DNA of 23,844 bases. Origin: a virus. Every line of letters starts with the position of its first letter. The first letter of the stretch is position 1. This document shows, one piece after another, positions 7,170 to 14,220 of the stretch. A model generated the notes under the pieces. The model saw only the letters and a list, made by a program, of their open reading frames with translations, had not been told where the DNA came from and did not search any database. The stretch spans positions 1 through 23,844 of the IMG/VR virus record IMGVR_UViG_3300008113_001432; one strand, 5' to 3'. Made by a program: the position numbers and the translations under genes.

Positions 7170-7568
7170 ATGAAAAAGTTTAAAGAGTATATAAATGAAG
7201 CCGAAGAGGAGCACACATCCGAATGGATGTCAAGTTCTGACTTAGGTAAACATATACCAAAAACAGCACATAAGCAAATTCATAAAAGCAAAGAACATGG
7301 AATATTAATGAACCATGACCTTGCACATGGTGGTTCTGGACACTTGCGATATAGAGTTAAAACTAAATCGTATGATGGTTTTAAAGTAAAGAAAGTTCAA
7401 GTTGCATCAAGTAAAAAAGATAAAGATGGATTTACGCATCATGCCACATTTGGTTTAGCAGCAAAAAGTGCATATCCACATGATCATATGAAAACTCATC
7501 CAGAAAGAAAAGTTACTGTTCCTTGGTATATGAAAGATGATGAAATTAAAAAAACAACTGGAAGATAA
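7170..7568 (+). CDS. Hypothetical small basic protein, possible internal head protein
   Basis: This 132-residue protein is not recognised as an enzyme. Its N-terminus MKKFKEYINEAEEE closely resembles the capsid-targeting sequence of T4 internal proteins (MKTYQEFIAE before the gp21 cut), including an I-N-E/A site after residue 10 that fits the T4 prohead protease consensus (I/L)xE. The rest is rich in Lys and His (HKQIHKSKEHGILMNHDLAH, KTKSYDGFKVKKVQV, THHATFG), a composition shared with the HAD protein just upstream and suited to nucleic-acid association. It starts two bases after the HAD gene and its stop overlaps the gp17 start (TAATG), so it is translated within the terminase operon. A role as a packaged internal protein is my inference. 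Confidence 0.6.
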   Translation: MKKFKEYINEAEEEHTSEWMSSSDLGKHIPKTAHKQIHKSKEHGILMNHDLAHGGSGHLRYRVKTKSYDGFKVKKVQVASSKKDKDGFTHHATFGLAAKSAYPHDHMKTHPERKVTVPWYMKDDEIKKTTGR

Positions 7569-9262
7569 TGTCTATTAATAAAGATTCGTATCGTGATAAT
7601 CCTCTGCTCAAAAGAGCAGGAGTAAAAATTGAATATACTCAGGAGCAAATAGAAGAATACGTCAAGTGTTCTAAAGATCCTATTTACTTTGCGGAAAAAT
7701 ATATTCAAATCGTCAACGTTGACGAAGGTTTGATGCCGTTTAGAATGTGGGATTTTCAACGTGATATGATTCGTACATATCATGAGAATCGTTTCTCTAT
7801 TACCAAGTGTCCTCGTCAGGTTGGTAAAACTACTACTACGGTTGCATATCTACTCTGGCTTTCTATCTTTCAAGATACACAAAATATTGCTGTTCTTGCC
7901 AACAAAGGACAATTAGCTAGAGATATTCTTTCAAAATATCAACTAGCATACGAAAACTTACCTATGTGGTTACAGCAAGGTGTCATCACATGGAATAAAG
8001 GTTCTGTTGAACTTGAAAATGGATCAAAAGTTATTGCTGCTGCTACTTCATCATCAGCAGTTCGTGGTGGATCTTTCAATGTAGTATTCTTAGATGAATT
8101 CGCATTCGTTCCTTCAAATATAGCACACGAATTCTTCAATTCAGTCTATCCTGTTATCTCGTCTGGTAAATCTACAAAGATCATTATTGTATCTACTCCG
8201 AATGGTATGAACTTGTTCTACAAGTTATGGATGGATGCAAAGGACAAAAAGAACAACTATAAAACATTTGAGATTCATTGGTCACAAGTTCCAGGTAGAG
8301 ATGAAGCATGGCGTGAAGAAACTATTCGTAACACTTCTGAACGTCAGTTCCAACAAGAATTTGAAACTGAATTCTTAGGTTCAACAAACACACTTATTTC
8401 TGGTTCAAAACTACAACAACTTGTTTATATTGAGCCTGTAGAAAGAAAACGAATAGCCAAAGAAGAAATACTTGATATCTACGAGCAGCCTGTTATAGGT
8501 GATGGAGAAATTACAAAAGATCATGTGTATGCTATTTGTGTGGATGTAGCAGAAGGCAAGCATATGGATTTATCTGCATTGTCAGTCATAGACATATCTG
8601 AGACACCATATAGGCAAGTAGCTAAATATGCCAGCTCTTTTATTTCTCCGGTTCTGTTTCCCACTATCATATATAATACTGCCAAATATTACAACAATGC
8701 ATATGTATTGATAGAGATTAATAATACTCCACAGATTGCAGAGATTTTACATGGTGAAATGGAATATGAAAACGTGCTGAAGGTTCAAACAGGAAATAAA
8801 AAAGCACAACAAATTTCAGCAGGATTTGGTAGAGGAGTTCAACTTGGGGTCAAGATGAGTACCCAAGTAAAAAGAATTGGTTGTACTAACTTAAAAACAC
8901 TCATTGAAACAGACAAACTAATAGTAAAAGATTTTGATACCATTTCAGAGTTTACCTCATTCATTTCAGATGGAGTAACGTGGAGAGCAGAAGAAGGTAA
9001 AACTGATGATATGGTTATGTCATTAGTAATGTTCGCATGGATGACAACTCAGAAGTATTTCAAAGATGTTGTTAACCACGACTTGAGGAAACAACTACAG
9101 TTAGAAAAATTAAGTCAGACAGACGAAGAAACATCTCCTGCCGCCTTACTCATAAATGATGGATTAGATGTTCCATTTCTTGTTGAGGGTGGAGATGTTT
9201 GGGTTACAGGGAACCAAGGTGAAGTCTATGCTGAATACTTTAGAGAAATAATGAGAAACTGA
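7568..9262 (+). CDS. 17: Terminase large subunit gp17
   Basis: This 564-residue protein is the ATP-driven DNA packaging motor and headful nuclease. The N-terminal ATPase shows an adenine-binding region (FRMWDFQRDMIR, about 58-69), Walker A CPRQVGKTTT (81-90), Walker B VVFLDE (172-177) and coupling motif IIIVSTPNG (205-213). The C-terminal RNase H-like nuclease has candidate acidic residues Asp326 (AICVDVAEG), Glu383 (YVLIEINN) and Asp480/481 (KTDDMVMSLVMFAW). It is slightly shorter than T4 gp17 (610 residues). No intein or interruption is seen, though terminase genes of phages often carry them. Its start overlaps the preceding stop by one base. Confidence 0.97.
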   Translation: MSINKDSYRDNPLLKRAGVKIEYTQEQIEEYVKCSKDPIYFAEKYIQIVNVDEGLMPFRMWDFQRDMIRTYHENRFSITKCPRQVGKTTTTVAYLLWLSIFQDTQNIAVLANKGQLARDILSKYQLAYENLPMWLQQGVITWNKGSVELENGSKVIAAATSSSAVRGGSFNVVFLDEFAFVPSNIAHEFFNSVYPVISSGKSTKIIIVSTPNGMNLFYKLWMDAKDKKNNYKTFEIHWSQVPGRDEAWREETIRNTSERQFQQEFETEFLGSTNTLISGSKLQQLVYIEPVERKRIAKEEILDIYEQPVIGDGEITKDHVYAICVDVAEGKHMDLSALSVIDISETPYRQVAKYASSFISPVLFPTIIYNTAKYYNNAYVLIEINNTPQIAEILHGEMEYENVLKVQTGNKKAQQISAGFGRGVQLGVKMSTQVKRIGCTNLKTLIETDKLIVKDFDTISEFTSFISDGVTWRAEEGKTDDMVMSLVMFAWMTTQKYFKDVVNHDLRKQLQLEKLSQTDEETSPAALLINDGLDVPFLVEGGDVWVTGNQGEVYAEYFREIMRN

Positions 9263-9267
9263 TATAT

Positions 9268-9275
9268 TCTAAATA
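9268..9275 (+). promoter_or_regulatory. Weak candidate late promoter for gp18
   Basis: TCTAAATA matches TATAAATA at 7 of 8 positions and lies about 53 bases ahead of the gp18 ATG, just after the gp17 stop. The leader ends in ATAAGGAGAAAAAG, a strong ribosome binding site (AAGGAG at 9317-9322). The box is less convincing than those before gp67, gp22 and gp3. Confidence 0.3.
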
Positions 9276-9327
9276 AAGAGTATAGTTTTATATACCTGCC
9301 AAATTCATATATAATAAGGAGAAAAAG

Positions 9328-9810
9328 ATGGCAATTCAGTTATCTCCAGGAGTAAGCGTTACCGAAGTTGATTTAACAACTGTCGTTCCTTCGGTTTCCA
9401 CATCAACTGGTGCATTTGTTGGAAATTTCGAATGGGGTCCAGCAAGTGTCAGAGTTACAGTAGATAGTGAGAACACTTTGGCTAGTGTTTTCGGTACCCC
9501 AAATTCCAATACATATACCTCATTCTTTACCGCAGCAAGCTTTTTAGCATATTCAAATGATCTGCGTGTAGTTCGTGCAATTAGCACCGACACAAGAACT
9601 GCTACAGCAAATTCTTCAGCATCAGTTCAGATTGCGAACGAAGATGTTTATGAAACAGAGTATCTACAAGGAAGCAATGCAAATGCGTATGGTGCTTTTG
9701 CATCAAGATATGCTGGCGCAGCAGGAAATGCAATTCAAGTAAACGTTTACGATAATGCATCAGCCGCTACATTGCAGCAAATACTACATTTGCAAGAACA
9801 GCAGCAGTAA
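9328..9810 (+). CDS. 18: Tail sheath gp18, N-terminal part (frame broken)
   Basis: The frame starts after a strong AAGGAG and opens MAIQLSPGVSVTEVDLTTVV, followed by GAFVGNFEWGP, the classical N-terminus of the myovirus contractile sheath protein. It continues with FLAYSNDLRVVRAIS and AFASRYAGAAGNAIQVNVYD, all typical of gp18. Near base 9772 the frame loses sense (LQQILHLQEQQQ) and stops at 9810, while sheath sequence continues in the -1 frame from about 9774. Adding one T within ACATTGCA (about 9769-9776) restores ATFAANTTFARTAAVNTTL and a single protein of about 475 residues. The sheath is essential for a contractile tail, so a sequencing or assembly error is the simplest explanation. Confidence 0.88.
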   Translation: MAIQLSPGVSVTEVDLTTVVPSVSTSTGAFVGNFEWGPASVRVTVDSENTLASVFGTPNSNTYTSFFTAASFLAYSNDLRVVRAISTDTRTATANSSASVQIANEDVYETEYLQGSNANAYGAFASRYAGAAGNAIQVNVYDNASAATLQQILHLQEQQQ

Positions 9811-10754
9811 ATACTACATTAAATCTATCTGGTGGCATAACAGCAGCACTAACAGATGGTGATATTAATGTTGGATATGACCTGTTTACAAATTCTGATG
9901 TTGTTGACATATCACTAGTTCTAACTGGAGGTGCAAGTGTTACAGTACAACAGTACGTCATTGATAATGTCGTTACTCCTGCAGGAAGCGTAACAGGTCG
10001 TTCTGGAGATTCTGTAGCATTTATTTCTCCAAGATATTCTGATGTTGTAAACCAATCTGGTGGAGAAACTGATAATATTAAAAATTGGTTGGAAACATTA
10101 GCTCGTTCAAGCTCTTATACTGTTACAGATTCCGGATGGAAATACATGTACGACAAGTATAATGGTGTGTACCGCTATGTTCCACTAAATGGTGACATTG
10201 CAGGATTATGTGCATTTACAGATCAAGTTCGTGATCCATGGTTCTCACCAGCAGGATTCAATCGTGGTGCAATTAAGAATGCTGTTAAGCTGTCTTGGAA
10301 TCCAAATCAAACACAAAGAGATATTCTATATCCTTTAGGTGTTAACCCAGTGGTTACCTTCCCTGGACAAGGAACAGTTCTCTATGGTGACAAAACATTG
10401 CAATCTAAACCATCAGCATTTGATAGAATCAATGTTCGTCGTCTATTCATTACTCTTGAGAAAGCAATTTCTAGAGCAGCAAAGTTCTCGTTGTTTGAAT
10501 TTAACGATGACTTTACAAGAGCCCAATTTGTAGCACTTGTTGCTCCATTCCTGCGTGATGTACAAGGTCGTCGTGGTATCTATGACTTCCGTGTTGTTTG
10601 CGATACAACAAACAACACACCACAAGTTATTGATAACAATCAATTTGTTGGAGATATTTACATCAAGCCTGCTCGTTCTATCAACTTTATCAGACTTAAC
10701 TTTATTGCAGTTGGAACAGGAGTTCAGTTCACAGAAGTTACTGGTGCTATCTAA
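9774..10754 (+). CDS. 18: Tail sheath gp18, C-terminal part (frame broken)
   Basis: This frame is open from 9756 and continues the sheath protein after the apparent one-base deletion. It reads AANTTFARTAAVNTTLNLSG, then SVAFISPRYSDVV and the highly conserved sheath core YKYMYDKYN-like segment (SGWKYMYDKYNGVYRYVPLN), GDIAGLCAFTDQVRDPWFSP and AGFNRGAIKNAVKLSWNPN. The C-terminal domain with INVRRLFITLEKAISRAAKF, FRDVQGRRGIYDFRVVCD-like sequence and IYIKPARSINFIRLNFIAVG is the most conserved part of all contractile sheaths and makes the inter-subunit contacts. There is no ATG before the conserved region; the first start-like codon is a TTG at 10089, with no good ribosome binding site. It is therefore best read as part of one gene with 9328-9810. 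The restored length, about 475, is well below T4 gp18 (659). Confidence 0.88.
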   Translation, partial: AANTTFARTAAVNTTLNLSGGITAALTDGDINVGYDLFTNSDVVDISLVLTGGASVTVQQYVIDNVVTPAGSVTGRSGDSVAFISPRYSDVVNQSGGETDNIKNWLETLARSSSYTVTDSGWKYMYDKYNGVYRYVPLNGDIAGLCAFTDQVRDPWFSPAGFNRGAIKNAVKLSWNPNQTQRDILYPLGVNPVVTFPGQGTVLYGDKTLQSKPSAFDRINVRRLFITLEKAISRAAKFSLFEFNDDFTRAQFVALVAPFLRDVQGRRGIYDFRVVCDTTNNTPQVIDNNQFVGDIYIKPARSINFIRLNFIAVGTGVQFTEVTGAI

Positions 10755-10760
10755 TAAATA
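10753..10760 (+). promoter_or_regulatory. Candidate late promoter for gp19
   Basis: AATAAATA (7 of 8 to TATAAATA) overlaps the gp18 stop and lies about 20 bases before the gp19 ATG, which has AAGGAG at 10768-10773. If used, it would give the tube protein its own very short-leader transcript in addition to read-through from gp18. Confidence 0.4.
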
Positions 10761-10779
10761 AAAGAACAAGGAGAAAAGA

Positions 10780-11322
10780 ATGGCTTTTAATGTATCAGAG
10801 TTCAGAGCAAATATGATTGGGGACGGTGCCCGTCCTAATCTATTTTCTGTGACATTAATCTTTCCAACAATAGCAGCAAATGGTGCCGCAGCAGGATCTA
10901 GAGCAACATTTATGGCTAAGTCTGCACAACTGCCTGGCTCTACTGTGGGAACTGTTCCTGTATTTTATTTTGGTCGTGAATTGAAGTTTGCAGGAAACAG
11001 AACATTCCCAGATTGGACACTAACTATCATCAATGATGAAGATTTCTCAATCAGAAATTCTTTAGAATCATGGATGAATGCAATCAACAGTCATGCAGGA
11101 AACGTTCGTAATGCACAAGCGTCAAATCCAGCAGGTTATACTGTTGATGCTGAAGTTACACAATATGGAAAAACAGGCAATATTCTTAAGAAGTATACAT
11201 TTGTTGGATTGTTCCCAGTAGATGTAGCTCCAATTGATTTAGATTGGGGATCAAACGATACGATTGAAGAATATACTGCTACTTTTGCATATCAGTGGTG
11301 GCAAGCAGATACAACAACTTAA
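10780..11322 (+). CDS. 19: Tail tube protein gp19
   Basis: This 180-residue protein is the inner tail tube subunit, through which DNA passes, surrounded by the gp18 sheath. Evidence: MAFNVSEFRANMIGDGARPN, followed by LFSVTLIFP, then SAQLPGSTVGTVPVFYFGRE, LTIINDEDFSIRNSLESWMN, and a C-terminal TATFAYQWWQAD. Length is close to T4 gp19 (163 residues). It has a strong ribosome binding site (AAGGAG) 6 bases before the ATG and is followed by a hairpin, as expected for a highly expressed late gene. Its sequence shows visible similarity to the gp3 homologue encoded at 17495-18025 (LPG, NED and a C-terminal F-Y-W pattern). Confidence 0.95.
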   Translation: MAFNVSEFRANMIGDGARPNLFSVTLIFPTIAANGAAAGSRATFMAKSAQLPGSTVGTVPVFYFGRELKFAGNRTFPDWTLTIINDEDFSIRNSLESWMNAINSHAGNVRNAQASNPAGYTVDAEVTQYGKTGNILKKYTFVGLFPVDVAPIDLDWGSNDTIEEYTATFAYQWWQADTTT

Positions 11323-11335
11323 TTTGATTTATAAT

Positions 11336-11354
11336 GGAGAGCCTCTGGCTCTCC
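11336..11354 (+). terminator. Hairpin between gp19 and gp20, possible attenuating terminator
   Basis: A perfect 8-bp stem GGAGAGCC/GGCTCTCC with loop TCT lies 13 bases after the gp19 stop. The following sequence is T-rich but lacks an uninterrupted T run (TCATGTTATTTTGATTTT), so it may stop transcripts only partly or protect the 3' end of gp19 mRNA, letting less message reach the portal gene. Confidence 0.55.
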
Positions 11355-11392
11355 TCATGTTATTTTGATTTTATAATGCAAGGAGAAACATT

Positions 11393-13129
11393 TTGGCGCT
11401 AAACCTATTTGGCTTTACCATATCAAGACAGAAGGCTGAAGAAGATTCGTTAGTTCAGCAATCATTCGCTCCACCGAGTAGCGATGATGGCGCATTGACG
11501 ATTACTTCTGCGGCCTATTATGGTACATATGTTGATTTAGATGGTACTGCAAAAAATGAAGTAGAACTAATTTCTCGATATAGAGAAATGGCTATGCAAC
11601 CGGAGATTGAATCTGCTATTGATGACATTATCAATGAGTCTATTGTACAAGACGATGATGGTAGGAATGTCAAGTTAATTATGGATGCGTTAAAGCAACC
11701 GGAGAAAATTAAAAAAGCAATATTGGAAGAATTTAATACTGTCTTGAGACTACTGAATTATAGTAACATGGCTCAAGATATTTTCAGAAGATATTATATT
11801 GATGGTAGATTATTCTATCATATTATTATTGATAGAGAAAATCCTATTGGTGGTATCAAAGAATTACGTTATATTGACCCAAGAAAAATACGCAAGGTTC
11901 GTGAATTAAGAAAAAAGAAAGATGAGAGAACTGGCGTAGAAATCATGGCTGTCATTAATGAATATTACATTTATAACGACAAAGCAATTACTGGTACTCA
12001 GTCAAACTATGGACCAGTAGGCACAAGAATTACAAAAGACTCCATCGTCAATATTAATTCAGGTTTGATGGATTCTCGTAGAGCAGTTGTTCTCTCATAC
12101 TTACACAAGGCAATTAAGCCTTTGAATCAGTTGCGTATGATTGAAGATGCAACTGTCATCTATCGTATTTCAAGAGCACCAGAACGTAGAATTTTCTACA
12201 TTGATGTAGGTAACTTACCAAAACTTAAAGCAGAACAATATCTGCGTGATATCATGGTCAAGTACAAGAATAAACTTGTTTATGATGCCAATACAGGTGA
12301 AGTTCGTGATGACCGTAAGTTCCTATCAATGATGGAAGATTTCTGGTTACCTCGTAGAGAAGGTGGCAAAGGAACAGAGATCACCACATTACCTGGTGGT
12401 CAAAACCTTGGTGAACTAGAAGATGTAAAATATTTTGAAAAGAAATTATATAAATCACTCAATGTGCCAATTTCTAGATTAGAATCATCTTCCGGTTTCA
12501 CTATCGGACGTTCATCTGAAATTACCAGAGATGAATTAAAGTTTGCAAAGTTCATTGATAGACTGCGTAACAAGTTTGCTGAATTATTTGATCAAGTATT
12601 GAGAATACAATGTGTTCTAAAAGGTATCTGTACTGATGCTGAATTTACAGAATTCAAAGAACACATGTATTATGACTTCATCAAAGATAATAATTTCTCA
12701 GAACTTAAAGAAGCAGAATTGATGGCAAACAGATTAAGTCTTTTGCAACAAGTTGATCCTTATACTGGAACTTATTATTCAATGGGTTGGATTCGTAGAA
12801 ATGTTCTACGCATGGATGATGAAGAAATCAAACTCATTGATAGAGAAATTGATGACGAAAAGAAAGCTGGTTTTGAAGTGCCGACTGAAGTGCAAAATGC
12901 TGTCACACAACAAAAGATGATGACTGACATCCAAATGGATGCACAATCACAACAGATGGCACAACAGCAAGATATGGCAGCACAACAAAATAATACCCAA
13001 GAGCCAGAACAAACTTCTGCTGCTGATACACAAAAGTCTCAACAGAGAAAACCTAAAGCGGTTAATTCATCTGCCGATTTAAGTTTATCTGAAGATTCAA
13101 TAGTAAGAAGATTGACAAGAATATTATAA
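11393..13129 (+). CDS. 20: Portal vertex protein gp20
   Basis: This 578-residue protein is the dodecameric portal through which DNA is packaged and on which prohead assembly starts. It opens ALNLFGFTISRQKAEEDSL and contains SRYREMAMQPEIESAIDDII, LRYIDPRKIRKVRELRKKKD, YLHKAIKPLNQLRMIEDATV and YRISRAPERRIFYIDVGNLP, all hallmarks of T4-like gp20. The start is TTG at 11393: AAGGAG (11380-11385) is 7 bases before it, and the nearby ATG at 11376 is in another frame. A TTG start plus the preceding hairpin could keep expression low, fitting the need for only twelve copies per head. The C-terminal 80 residues are Gln-rich (QMAQQQDMAAQQNN), extending it beyond T4 gp20 (524). Confidence 0.96.
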   Translation: MALNLFGFTISRQKAEEDSLVQQSFAPPSSDDGALTITSAAYYGTYVDLDGTAKNEVELISRYREMAMQPEIESAIDDIINESIVQDDDGRNVKLIMDALKQPEKIKKAILEEFNTVLRLLNYSNMAQDIFRRYYIDGRLFYHIIIDRENPIGGIKELRYIDPRKIRKVRELRKKKDERTGVEIMAVINEYYIYNDKAITGTQSNYGPVGTRITKDSIVNINSGLMDSRRAVVLSYLHKAIKPLNQLRMIEDATVIYRISRAPERRIFYIDVGNLPKLKAEQYLRDIMVKYKNKLVYDANTGEVRDDRKFLSMMEDFWLPRREGGKGTEITTLPGGQNLGELEDVKYFEKKLYKSLNVPISRLESSSGFTIGRSSEITRDELKFAKFIDRLRNKFAELFDQVLRIQCVLKGICTDAEFTEFKEHMYYDFIKDNNFSELKEAELMANRLSLLQQVDPYTGTYYSMGWIRRNVLRMDDEEIKLIDREIDDEKKAGFEVPTEVQNAVTQQKMMTDIQMDAQSQQMAQQQDMAAQQNNTQEPEQTSAADTQKSQQRKPKAVNSSADLSLSEDSIVRRLTRIL

Positions 13130-13132
13130 ATA
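13125..13132 (+). promoter_or_regulatory. Late promoter box upstream of gp67
   Basis: TATAAATA, an exact match to the T4 late -10 element recognised by gp55-RNA polymerase, overlaps the gp20 stop and lies 33 bases before the gp67 ATG. Transcription would start about six bases after the box, giving a short leader with the ribosome binding site AAAGGAAG. Confidence 0.65.
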
Positions 13133-13164
13133 ATGTTTGTTCATTTTTTAAATAAAGGAAGATC

Positions 13165-13362
13165 ATGAATACCAGAGCAATTATAGATTATGCAATTCAA
13201 GATGACGCCGCAGCAATGCGTGATGCTCTTTATGCTGAAATTCAAGACAGAGTACATTCACATATTGAAATGAAGAAGCAAGAGATTGCACACGGACTAG
13301 TTACACAAGAGGAAGATTCTGAAGCTTCTGTTGAAACAGAAGAAGGAATTACAGAAGAATGA
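13165..13362 (+). CDS. 67: Prohead core protein gp67-like
   Basis: This 65-residue protein has the T4 gp67 plan: a helical N-terminal half (IIDYAIQDDAAAMRDALYAE, then a KKQEIAHGLV segment) and a strongly acidic C-terminal tail (EEDSEASVETEEGITEE). It follows the portal gene directly, as gene 67 does in T4. gp67 is a core component needed for correct prohead shape and is degraded by gp21 protease. T4 gp67 is slightly longer (80 residues). Its stop overlaps the next start (ATGA). Identification rests on position, size and charge pattern, with some residue similarity in the helical half. Confidence 0.75.
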   Translation: MNTRAIIDYAIQDDAAAMRDALYAEIQDRVHSHIEMKKQEIAHGLVTQEEDSEASVETEEGITEE

Positions 13363-13850
13363 AATCACTAAAAGATTTTATTGCGAGAGATAAGCTAGAA
13401 GAAGATATTGATGGCATGCCTGGTGTGTTTACATCAAAGCCATCAGATCCTCCACAGATTCTTATTATGCGTAGAAAATCTATTCGTGAATTTCCAAATG
13501 GACAACGTGTTGCCTTATATCAGGTTGATAAGTTAAATAGGTATATTACTATACCATATCAGGTCAAACAATGGGCAAACGAAGAAACAGAATTACAATT
13601 AGAGCCAATAGAAGAAAATGTAATGCATCATTTGAAGAACATTATTGACAATAGTCAAGCTAAGCCAGTCAAATTTAAAGATGGTTCTTCAATGAAAGTT
13701 GATGTACAAACAGCAAATGCTATTTTAAAAGTACATGGTGCAGTAAACGACGAGAACAAAGAAAAGATTTCTCAAATGGCTCATAAGAGTAAAAACCATT
13801 TTAAAAAAGTAGCAGATTTTGCATGGAAACATGTAACTTATAAAAGTTAA
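13359..13850 (+). CDS. Putative prohead core protein in gene 68 position
   Basis: This 163-residue protein lies where T4 has gene 68 (141 residues, prohead core). Direct similarity to T4 gp68 is not obvious to me, so no symbol is given. The N-terminus MKSLKDFIARDKLEEDIDG resembles capsid-targeting sequences of T4 internal proteins. Then come a beta-like part (ILIMRRKSIREFPNGQRVAL, DKLNRYITIPYQV), an acidic helix (EETELQLEPIEENVMHHLKN) and a basic C-terminal helix (KSKNHFKKVADFAWKHV). It starts by ATGA overlap with gp67, so the two are probably translated together during head assembly. A core or internal head role is inferred from context. Confidence 0.6.
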   Translation: MKSLKDFIARDKLEEDIDGMPGVFTSKPSDPPQILIMRRKSIREFPNGQRVALYQVDKLNRYITIPYQVKQWANEETELQLEPIEENVMHHLKNIIDNSQAKPVKFKDGSSMKVDVQTANAILKVHGAVNDENKEKISQMAHKSKNHFKKVADFAWKHVTYKS

Positions 13851-13860
13851 GGATTAAGAA

Positions 13861-14208
13861 ATGGCTAACGCATTTTCATATCAAGTTCTAAAAGATGATA
13901 CACAATCAGCAGTTATTAAACTAACTGGTCTTTTTGATGGATCTGGACAAGAAGAAAACATTGCTAGAATTCAAGCAAACACACTATATGGTGCATTAGA
14001 TGCAAATAATGTTCCATGGATTACTATTAGAAATCCTAGTGTAAATGCCAACACAAACGGTGATATCAGTATTCACACCCGTGGGCAAGTCGCAAATGCA
14101 AGTTATACAATCATTCTAGAACTGCGTAAAGATAATGCATATTATCAGCGTGGTCAGTTTAATGATCCTGCTGCATTTAACTACCCACCATATAGCATCA
14201 CTCCATAA
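13861..14208 (+). CDS. Hypothetical protein, probable virion component
   Basis: This 115-residue protein has no family I can name with certainty. It starts at an ATG with AAGGA (13849-13853) about 7 bases upstream. It is beta-rich and polar (SAVIKLTGLFDGSGQEENIA, VPWITIRNPSVNANTNGDIS, ASYTIILELRKDNAYYQRGQ) with a Pro/Tyr-rich C-terminus (NYPPYSITP). No signal peptide, helix bundle or catalytic motif is seen. It sits between the 68-like core gene and the protease gene in the head operon, so a small head decoration or other structural protein is plausible, but only from context. Confidence 0.6.
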   Translation: MANAFSYQVLKDDTQSAVIKLTGLFDGSGQEENIARIQANTLYGALDANNVPWITIRNPSVNANTNGDISIHTRGQVANASYTIILELRKDNAYYQRGQFNDPAAFNYPPYSITP

Positions 14209-14220
14209 TAGGAAAGAAAT

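Noticed and set aside
7568-9262. Intein or intron in the large terminase
   Set aside because: All ATPase and nuclease motifs follow one another at normal spacing, with no intein splice motifs or frame break.
9766-9812. Programmed -1 ribosomal frameshift in the tail sheath gene
   Set aside because: No X-XXY-YYZ slippery heptamer or following hairpin is seen at the junction, and adding one T restores a perfect sheath sequence, so a missing base is simpler.
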